NCBI RefSeq assembly: GCF_001676155.1
Contig: NZ_LZEW01000030.1
Coordinates: 1 to 64,000 of the forward strand
Source of the DNA: Morganella psychrotolerans
GTDB taxonomy: Bacteria; Pseudomonadota; Gammaproteobacteria; Enterobacterales; Enterobacteriaceae
Reading direction: 5' to 3'
Length of the DNA: 64,000 bases
The position numbers were made by a program, and so were the translations under genes. Every line of letters begins with the position of its first letter. The stretch's first letter is position 1. The notes below the pieces were generated by a model. The model saw only the letters and a list, made by a program, of their open reading frames with translations, was not told the origin of the DNA and did not search any database. Below are positions 56,999 through 64,000 of the stretch, in pieces.

Positions 56999-58644
56999 TC
57001 AAGCGCATCTCTGCTCTGCTGGCTTCGCTTCCGTTTCTCAGTTATGCCGATGCGATAAGCGGGCCGGTTGAACGCCAGCCTGTTAACTATCAGGCAATTA
57101 TGATGTTTGTGGCGTTTGTCGGTCTGACACTCTACATCACTTACTGGGCATCAAAACGCACCCGATCGCGTGCTGATTATTACACCGCAGGCGGGAAAAT
57201 TACCGGGTTTCAGAATGCGCTGGCTATCGCCGGGGACTTTATGTCTGCGGCCTCTTTCCTCGGAATTTCTGCGCTGGTGTATACCTCCGGCTATGACGGA
57301 TTGATTTACTCGATCGGCTTTCTGATAGGCTGGCCGATTATCCTGTTCCTGATTGCCGAGCGGCTGCGTAACCTCGGGCGGTATACCTTTGCGGATGTGG
57401 TGTCTTACCGGCTGAAAGCACGCCCTATCCGGGTGTTGTCTGCCAGCGGATCACTGGTGGTGGTAGCGCTTTATCTGATTGCGCAGATGGTGGGCGCGGG
57501 TAAATTGATTGAGCTGCTGTTCGGGCTGGATTACATCATTGCGGTTGTTCTCGTCGGGATACTGATGGTGTTTTATGTCCTGTTCGGCGGCATGCTGGCA
57601 ACGACATGGGTACAAATTATCAAAGCGGTTCTGCTGCTTGCCGGTGCCAGTTTTATGGCACTGATGGTGATGAAAGCAGTTGATTTCAATTTTAACACCT
57701 TGTTTAAAGATGCCGTGGCGGTACATAAGAACGGGCTGGCGATTATGAGCCCGGGCGGATTGGTTTCTGATCCCATCTCTGCGCTTTCTCTGGGGCTGGC
57801 TCTGATGTTCGGAACCGCCGGACTGCCGCATATTATCATGCGATTTTTTACAGTCAGTGATGCCAAAGAGGCGCGTAAAAGTGTGTTTTACGCCACCGGG
57901 TTTATTGGCTATTTCTATATTCTGACCTTTATTATCGGCTTCGGAGCTATTTTGCTGGTCAGCCCGAACCCTGCATTTAAAGATGCTGCCGGTGCGCTGA
58001 TTGGCGGAACAAATATGGCGGCAGTGCATCTGGCGGATGCCGTCGGCGGAAACCTGTTCCTCGGCTTTATTTCAGCCGTTGCGTTTGCCACGATACTGGC
58101 AGTGGTCGCCGGGCTGACACTGGCGGGCGCTTCTGCGGTTTCTCATGACCTGTATGCCTGTGCTATCAAAGATGGTAAAGCGAATGAACGGGATGAACTG
58201 AAAGTCTCAAAAATCACGGTGGTTATCCTGGGAATAGTGGCTATCGGACTGGGTATTTTGTTTGAAAAACAGAATATTGCCTTTATGGTGGGACTGGCTT
58301 TCTCGATTGCCGCAAGCTGTAACTTCCCGATCATCCTGTTGTCCATGTACTGGAAACGCCTGACAACCCGTGGCGCACTGGCAGGAGGCTGGCTGGGATT
58401 ATTAACGGCAGTGATTCTGATGATCCTGGGACCGACAATCTGGGTTGGTATTCTGGGGCATGAAAAAGCTATTTATCCGTATGAATATCCGGCTCTTTTT
58501 TCTATGACGGTTGCCTTTTTTGTATCCTGGCTGGTTTCTGTAACTGATAATTCATTACAGGCGCAGGGAGAGCGAAGCCGCTTTGAAGCGCAGTTTATCC
58601 GCTCACAAATTGGTCTTGGTATCGAGCAGGGTAAGTCACACTGA
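56995..58644 (+). CDS. actP: Cation/acetate symporter ActP
   Basis: 549 residues, same length as E. coli ActP. A sodium:solute symporter-family permease for acetate and glycolate with an N-terminal signal (about 1-20) and 13 membrane helices. Conserved: [20 protein letters not shown] (about 62-81), the signature [20 protein letters not shown] (about 280-299). Start ATG overlaps the yjcH stop. Confidence 0.96.
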   Translation: MIKRISALLASLPFLSYADAISGPVERQPVNYQAIMMFVAFVGLTLYITYWASKRTRSRADYYTAGGKITGFQNALAIAGDFMSAASFLGISALVYTSGYDGLIYSIGFLIGWPIILFLIAERLRNLGRYTFADVVSYRLKARPIRVLSASGSLVVVALYLIAQMVGAGKLIELLFGLDYIIAVVLVGILMVFYVLFGGMLATTWVQIIKAVLLLAGASFMALMVMKAVDFNFNTLFKDAVAVHKNGLAIMSPGGLVSDPISALSLGLALMFGTAGLPHIIMRFFTVSDAKEARKSVFYATGFIGYFYILTFIIGFGAILLVSPNPAFKDAAGALIGGTNMAAVHLADAVGGNLFLGFISAVAFATILAVVAGLTLAGASAVSHDLYACAIKDGKANERDELKVSKITVVILGIVAIGLGILFEKQNIAFMVGLAFSIAASCNFPIILLSMYWKRLTTRGALAGGWLGLLTAVILMILGPTIWVGILGHEKAIYPYEYPALFSMTVAFFVSWLVSVTDNSLQAQGERSRFEAQFIRSQIGLGIEQGKSH

Positions 58645-58648
58645 TAAA

Positions 58649-58712
58649 CTATACCCGTCATACTTCAGGATGCCTGTCTGAGTTTGTCGCCTACAGGTAT
58701 CCGGAATTATTT
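58649..58712. repeat. Short ERIC-like relic after actP
   Basis: TATACCCGTCATACTTCAGG followed after about 20 bases by GCCTACAGGTATCCGGAATTATT. Both parts look like outer strands of an ERIC-like element with most of the centre deleted and diverged. Weak evidence. Confidence 0.35.
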
Positions 58713-58836
58713 AGAGTATTATAGAGTGCGGTTTCCGCTCAGGGGATCGCATTTTTCTTTCCTCCTTTTACTTGTTTTATCCGGTTGTTAATGATTAACT
58801 GCGTTCCGCTTATTTATGTTACTTAAAAGTTAATTT

Positions 58837-59395
58837 ATGCATCTGTTTTTTTTCTGTTTTACTGATTGTGATTATTGCACTGGCACCCGCAGTATTAACC
58901 GGCGGGCTGGGCGCAGAGTACAATGTTAAAATTGCGGTAATGGGCGCATTGTTACTGTTGGCAAATATGTACCTTTACCGCTACCGCTGGGGAAAAGTGC
59001 TTGTCGGCGTACTGACATTATTGTGGGGATTGAATTTATCGGCATCTGCTTTTTTCCGCCGGGAGGCGGGAGCACAATATATAGCTGATCTTCCGGCTCT
59101 CCTCCATCAGAGACATACATTGTCTGCCGCAGATGTGCTGGCTGAAAATATGGGTATTACAGGATTCTTTATTCTTGTTTCAGTGGCTTATTTCGGGGTT
59201 GTTCATCTGTTGAGTAGCGTATTACCCCGCCGCGTTATTCGTAATGCCGGGATTTCATTACTGTTGCTGTCATTTATTTTACCGGTTGAATATTATGCTA
59301 TGGAAAAAGATAAAACACCGGGTCTGACTGTATATGACCACTATCTGCTGGGCACTCCGTTGTATAATCTCTCATCTGTTACCATGGCACTGTAA
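58837..59395 (+). CDS. Membrane protein, possible truncated phosphoethanolamine transferase (frame broken)
   Basis: Removing one T from the T8 run 58846-58853 joins ATG 58837 (MHLFFSVLLIVIIALAPAV) to the long frame ending at 59395: 185 residues. As given, only a frame starting at GTG 58868 remains. Five membrane helices are predicted (about 1-20, 28-46, 49-66, 102-120, 132-148). The end DHYLLGTPLYNLSS resembles the membrane-to-periplasm linker of EptA-type transferases, whose sulfatase-like catalytic domain would follow but is absent: the stop comes nine bases before an ERIC-like element. Truncation is therefore plausible, but the family call is inference. Confidence 0.5.
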
Positions 59396-59403
59396 TGCCT
59401 GAA

Positions 59404-59528
59404 TATACCCTTATTCATTCAAACTGCAGGTGCGTTGGCTGCACTCATCCAGCCTGGTCACATACTAATGTATGCTCCCCGTCTGTCCTCCCTTGCCGCC
59501 TTCCTGCATCTTGGAATGACGTTGGGTA
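59404..59528. repeat. ERIC-like palindromic element, complete
   Basis: 125 bases from TATACCCTTATTCATTCAAA to GGAATGACGTTGGGTA, with the shared core GTCACATACTAATGTATGCT. Same orientation as the copy at 27906. Followed directly by a deleted copy. Confidence 0.85.
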
Positions 59529-59530
59529 CA

Positions 59531-59602
59531 TACCCTTATTCATTCAAACTGCAGGTGCGTTGGTTAAACGAAGCCTTCCTGCATCTTGAATGACGTTGGG
59601 TA
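59531..59602. repeat. Internally deleted ERIC-like copy in tandem
   Basis: 72 bases: the left 40 (TACCCTTATTCATTCAAACT, then GCAGGTGCGTTGG) and the right 30 (CTTCCTGCATCTTGAATGAC, then GTTGGGT) of the adjacent element, joined by TTAAACGAAG, without the central 55 bases. The outer strands are almost identical to the neighbour, so a recent duplication with deletion is likely. Confidence 0.75.
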
Positions 59603-59648
59603 CAGATATGATTTAATTGATAATGAGAGATTATTCAGTGCGCAGTGA

Positions 59649-60707
59649 TTAGTCGAATTGCAAAACGAACTGTGCCGTTGCTTCTGCTTTCCCTGCTTTT
59701 ATTGAATCACCATAGCGATAATATTCAGCGATCAGAGGAACCCTGGTTCTTCCTTCCTGAAGATCAGCAATTTTAATAAATTCCTGATTAACCAGCATCT
59801 CGTCATTGTTCATCGGCGATTTTATGGTAAAGCCAATTCCGGCTGCATTATTACCCTGACCTTCATTATCAATTTTAATAACAGAGTCTTTGCCATCATA
59901 ACTTTCAGTATCAGTCGCAATTAATTTCATATTTGCCGAAACATTGTCGTTACATGAAATGAATAATTCATCTTCTGCAGTATATGTTCCGTCAGGAAAA
60001 CCAACAGAAGAGAATGCACTGGTTGGTGCCCGTGGTAATGTAAATTCTAAATTTGAATTTTCCAGGTCACATGAGACAGGTGCGTTTTCAATTTTACCTT
60101 TCAACTGGTAACTATACCCGACAGATGTCGTGCCTCCTCCGGAATTAAAGGCCTGAATTAAAACGGTACCGATATAAGCACCGCCTGAAAGATTGAGGGT
60201 ATCCGGATTATCTTTTGCGGCATAGATAATAACCGTTAAATCAAGCGGTAGCAGGCTACCTTCCGGAACAGGAACATCAGCACCCGGGTGGTTCTGAAAA
60301 GGGACCCCTGTGCTGCTGTCGAGTAAAACATAAACAAAATTACGATCCCCGCCCGGATAAATATGGTAGGCAGGACGACCATCAATATCGCCATAATATT
60401 TAGCAGAAATACCACTTCCTTCGCTGTAACTGGTATAGCCGTGAACACCGGCATCCGGACCACATTCAGCAACACCGCCGACGCCGCCCTCACGAACAAA
60501 GCTGAACTGGCCGACTTCCTGGTGCTGTTTTATGCTCCCGGTCAGCTTGAGTGATATTTGTGAGGTCATTGTTGAGTGCCGTTGATTGCCTTTTTCAACA
60601 CAATCCTGCAGTGCATAGGCATTATTCATCGTACCCAGCCCGACCAGTGTAACCAGTAAGGTCAGTGCCAGATGTTTGGTTTTTTTCATTATATGATAGT
60701 GGCTCAT
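59649..60707 (-). CDS. Fimbrial tip adhesin, FimH-like two-domain protein
   Basis: 352 residues from ATG 60707, chosen for the perfect AGGAGG seven bases upstream; ATG 60689 (MKKTKHLALTLLV) is an alternative. A signal peptide ends around ALQD. The length, an N-terminal lectin-like domain (about 35-200) and a C-terminal pilin domain (about 205-352) with paired cysteines (SCDLENSNLEF ... FISCND) and the terminal beta-strand pattern AEATAQFVLQFD, used for chaperone binding, indicate a tip adhesin of a chaperone-usher fimbria. Overlaps the usher gene by four bases. The receptor is unknown. Confidence 0.82.
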   Translation of the reverse strand: MSHYHIMKKTKHLALTLLVTLVGLGTMNNAYALQDCVEKGNQRHSTMTSQISLKLTGSIKQHQEVGQFSFVREGGVGGVAECGPDAGVHGYTSYSEGSGISAKYYGDIDGRPAYHIYPGGDRNFVYVLLDSSTGVPFQNHPGADVPVPEGSLLPLDLTVIIYAAKDNPDTLNLSGGAYIGTVLIQAFNSGGGTTSVGYSYQLKGKIENAPVSCDLENSNLEFTLPRAPTSAFSSVGFPDGTYTAEDELFISCNDNVSANMKLIATDTESYDGKDSVIKIDNEGQGNNAAGIGFTIKSPMNNDEMLVNQEFIKIADLQEGRTRVPLIAEYYRYGDSIKAGKAEATAQFVLQFD

Positions 60708-63230
60708 AATACCTCCTGCTGACAATCCGAGGTCATAATATAAAGACCATTTGTCGGAATAGTATTGTTAATATTGTAATTCACCCGGCAGTGCTGTGTG
60801 ACACCGTTATATTTCCACTCAACAAAAATATCGCCTTTTTCTTTATTGGCAACAAAGTAAAGTGAGCTGAAATTAGATACAAGATAGTCAGGTGATCCTT
60901 CCATGCTGGCTTTTGCGCCCAGTGGTATTTCAGTATTGTCTTTCGATGTAAGTTTTATTAATAATTTATATCCCTTCTTTGCATCAAAGTTTGCAAGAAT
61001 TAATGCGCCTTTTGTCGGGACAATATTATTAATAATATTATTTTCAATCTCAACATTACCCGGTAGTGTCTGCGTATCTATCGTAATATTATTTTTCCGG
61101 TAAGGCGTCATACCGGAGACAATTGCCAGACCTGAGTTATTTGTTTTCAGTGAATGGCCATTAACCACACCGATACCTGCGGCATCTTTTGTCAGTACCA
61201 GTGCATTAGTTTCCTGCAATGCAGGTGTTGCCAGAACACCATACTGTGTGGCAACCAGTGAGCCGTTCATGCCATAACTGAGATTTTTATTATCTTTACT
61301 GTATGAATAACCGGCATGAACAGTTGAATATTGTGAACGATATGAACTGCTTAATCCGCCTGAGTAATCGACACCCTTATTGCCATGACTTTGATAAATA
61401 TCCCAGCTGCCTTGCTGTTTATCACCATAATTACCGCTTATCCCGGCCGTTTGTAATGACTGTCGATCATTATCGACAGATGCGCTGTAATTTGCCCAGA
61501 CAGGGTAATCATTAATACTTAACGGAACGCTGAGGTTCATACTGATGTTATAGGTATTTTTATTATTATCGTGAGATTTCCCACCCTGATAATAGTTATA
61601 ATAAATACCATAGTTTATTTTATTAAATGAGCTGTTAAATCCGGCATTGTACGATTTTTGTTTTTTCCCGTTTGTATATTCATAGATGACAGAGGAAATA
61701 TTTAACGATGAATTTCCGGATAATATTGGTTGGTTCAGTGATAGTGTATATTCATTCTTTAGTTTATTATGGCTGTTGTTATTATCCTGATATGCCATTG
61801 CATCATCAAAACGATAGAAATTAGTATCAAAATGCCGGTAGCCAACCAATGATAGGCTGGTATTCGTTGCCTCGAGACGTTTTGAGTAGTTAACACGGAA
61901 TGCATTACCACTGAATTTTTTATCATCCGTCATGGTTGTTTTTGCATGTAATATATCGGTCGTTATAGCACCAAAAACACCTAAATTAAATGCTGCTCCT
62001 ATCCCGCCGGATTGGTAACGCGGGGCAACAAATGCACCACCGTAAAGTGTAATAAAATCGGTAAAACCATAAAAAACCTCTGCCTGATTGATGTATTTCC
62101 CATCACCATCATTGCGGCTGTCATATTTTCCGCTGGACAGGCTGTAGCGTATATTTCCTTTCCTTTCCAGGGTTGAGATTGACGAAAAAGGCACGATGAA
62201 ATTCTTTTCACTACCGTCTGTTTCTGTAACATTAACGTAGAGATTCCCGCCATTGCTCATCGGGAAGTAGTTGGTCAGATTAAAGGGTCCTGCGGGCACA
62301 CTTTGTCTGAGGATTGTTTCACCATTTTGAACAATAGTGACCGTAGCTTCTGAGTTAGCTAAGCCGGAAATAGTAGGAACATAATTTGTTTTATTTGTTG
62401 GTTCCATTGTTCTGTCTGTTGTCAGACGAACACCGCGGTATTTAACGGAGTCAAACAACTGTGATGAGGAGTATAAATCCCCGATAGTAAATTCACTTTT
62501 AATTTTATTAATATTTCGTGAAAGGGTATTGCTGATATTGTTCCATTTCTTCTTTCCATTGGTATCATTCATCCAGGTTGAGTAATTCTTGTAGCGCCAT
62601 GCTCCCATATTTACACGGGTCCGGATGTTACCGTAATAGTTATCATCAGAGTTGCCATTATGTTGACGGTTGAACGCAGAAAATAAGTAATCAACAAATA
62701 ATACAGGAATACCATTATCCCAGTTTTTTTTCTTCAATCAGTGATAGTTTGTCTTTATTAATATAGGATTGAGGGACTGTCAGGGAATAAACTTTAGTAT
62801 TGAGATCCAAATAGCCTTGTACAAATTCAATGTTATTAATGTTAAGGCAGTTATCTGTATTTTGAGTTTCATCAGGTAATACAGGAAACTCAATACCAAA
62901 ATTATCCCAGTCTGCTTTTGAAAAGCAAGGCGCCAGCTTTTCACTTCCGGAACTGTTTTTCATCAGAATGAAATCAATATCCTGATTAGATATTTTACTA
63001 TTGTTAATAAATAGATTAACTTTATATTTTCCCGGAGCTACATCATTTTCTTTGAAAACATCAAGTTCTTCATTAGTTAACTGAGATTCAGCACCGGCAA
63101 TACTGAATAAACCAGGTGGGTAATAGTCTCCGGCAATAACTGAACAGGATGTCCCTGCAAGCAGAAATGATATTACAGGTAATAATATGAAGTTGTTTTT
63201 ATTATACGTATTTTTCATAGTAGTCATCAT
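60704..63230 (-). CDS. Fimbrial outer-membrane usher (frame broken at one T run)
   Basis: The N-terminal piece (from ATG 63230; signal peptide to about 34, then the usher N-terminal domain with DVAPGKYKVNLFINN) and the main piece ending at 60704 are joined by removing one T from the T8 run 62724-62731: SLIEEKNWDNGIPVLFVDYL. Total 841 residues, the normal size of a FimD/PapC usher. The 24-strand barrel, the plug and the two C-terminal domains follow; GPFNLTNYFPMSNGGNLYVN is a typical usher block. It exports and assembles pilin subunits. ATG 63218 is an alternative start. Confidence 0.88.
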
Positions 63231-63233
63231 GAT

Positions 63234-63918
63234 TTATTTAACAGAGACGTTTTTCTCAATTGCTTTGCCATAGTCATTTATATATGTCAGCCTGATATGT
63301 GCGGGTGCATTGGTTGTACCGGATAACTTCAGTGTTTCTTCGGATTTTGGGGTCAGATAACCATCAGATAATTTTATTTCCTGATTGTTAATGACTAACT
63401 TTGAAACATTAACATAGTAGGGTGTTGGGTTTTTTACTGTGAGAGTATTTCCGGATACACTCCAGGTTAATTTATCAACATAGGTTTCAATGTCTTTATT
63501 ATCTAATGATTCAGGGCGGTAAATTATCTTTATTCTGTTTGTCATGGAATAACGTAAAACATTCTCCTTACCTTCACTGCTTGGGGCAACAAACTTAACA
63601 TTCAGCCAATAAAGTGATTCTCTGTCTGATGGTAAATTGACAACTTTTGTTACCTGCAATGTATTCTTTTGTTCTGCCCGCAGTTTTAATAAGGGAGGAG
63701 TGGAAACAAAGTCAGGGCTGACTTTCCCTGCTTTATCTTCAACCCAGGATTGCAGCAGATAGTTTCTGTTTTTGTCAGTATTAAAGGCAACGACACCTTC
63801 ACTGTTATTTTTTTTCATGATAAACCAGACGGGTAGTTTCCAGACCGAATCCTGCATAGCTTTTTACCGTGAATAAAAGGCATGTTAAAACAGAGATAGT
63901 GATTTTTTTAGTAAACAT
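63234..63918 (-). CDS. Periplasmic fimbrial chaperone (frame broken at one T run)
   Basis: The true start is ATG 63918 (MFTKKITISVLTCLLFTVKS), giving a signal peptide and then GFGLETTRLVYHEKNNS. The frame is lost at the T8 run 63808-63815; removing one T restores 227 residues ending at 63234. The FGL/FGS-type chaperone pattern is visible: the R in ETTRLVYHE, QSWVEDKAGK (about 60-69), the donor strand region NTLQVTKVV (about 85-93), and NRIKIIYRPESL (about 128-139). It carries pilin subunits to the usher, whose gene starts three bases downstream. A start inside the second piece would lose the signal peptide. Confidence 0.87.
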
Positions 63919-63953
63919 AATGTCGCCTGATTAAATAATCATATAAAATGAAG

Positions 63954-63975
63954 GCGCAGATTAAATAATCTGCGC
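63954..63975 (-). promoter_or_regulatory. Hairpin upstream of the fimbrial chaperone gene
   Basis: GCGCAGATTA (63954-63963) and TAATCTGCGC (63966-63975) form a perfect ten-base stem with a two-base loop, 36 bases before the chaperone start. In chaperone-usher operons a hairpin here usually separates a highly expressed pilin gene, here off the window, from the assembly genes. Confidence 0.6.
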
Positions 63976-64000
63976 ACTGATATTAATTATAGGAAAGCGT

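Overview
The window is a chromosomal segment of a gamma-proteobacterium of the order Enterobacterales. Gene order and protein similarity (prlC-rsmJ, gdhA, uspA/uspB/pitA/yhiN, pckA, hslO-hslR-igaA, nudE, mrcA, hofM-Q, aroK-aroB-damX-dam-rpe-gph-trpS) follow the enterobacterial backbone. Base composition, the dmsABCD cluster and the general divergence from E. coli suggest a Morganellaceae member, most likely Morganella; the species call is inference.

Layout. 1-5.8 kb: end of an rRNA operon (5S), a yghU-type glutathione transferase, a chemoreceptor, a ZevAB-like metal-uptake pair and yibL. 5.8-11.6 kb: an AT-rich island next to the 3' end of the selenocysteine tRNA gene selC. It carries a three-gene operon (a PD-(D/E)XK-like sce7726 protein, an sce7725 protein and a zinc ribbon-HEPN-RES protein), a decayed IS3-like element, a small HEPN protein and rhuM. 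11.7-41.4 kb: core metabolism, stress and cell-envelope genes, including an easily missed RyhB small RNA with its Fur box between yhiN and yhhW. 41.4-49.2 kb: a repeat-rich trimeric autotransporter, then a divergent anaerobic module (polyferredoxin, dmsABCD) with good FNR sites. 49.2-59.4 kb: an IrtAB/YbtPQ-like ABC pair, yiiM, sodA with a Fur box, and the acetate genes acs-yjcH-actP. 59.6-64 kb: a chaperone-usher fimbrial operon running off the right edge. ERIC-like palindromic elements, some internally deleted, sit between several genes.

The most important technical observation is that sixteen reading-frame breaks, in ten genes, are all explained by one extra base in an A/T homopolymer of 6-9 bases. 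They hit housekeeping genes (rsmJ, acs) as well as island genes. Removing one base per run gives full-length proteins of the expected family length. The simplest reading is systematic homopolymer over-calling, so these genes should not be called pseudogenes without checking the reads. Coordinates below are for the sequence as given; protein lengths of such genes are for the corrected frame.

The best candidate for an undescribed system is the sce7726-sce7725-HEPN/RES operon (6156-8976). It couples a nuclease-like protein to a likely NAD-consuming RES toxin, and is bracketed by two direct copies of an insertion-sequence end.
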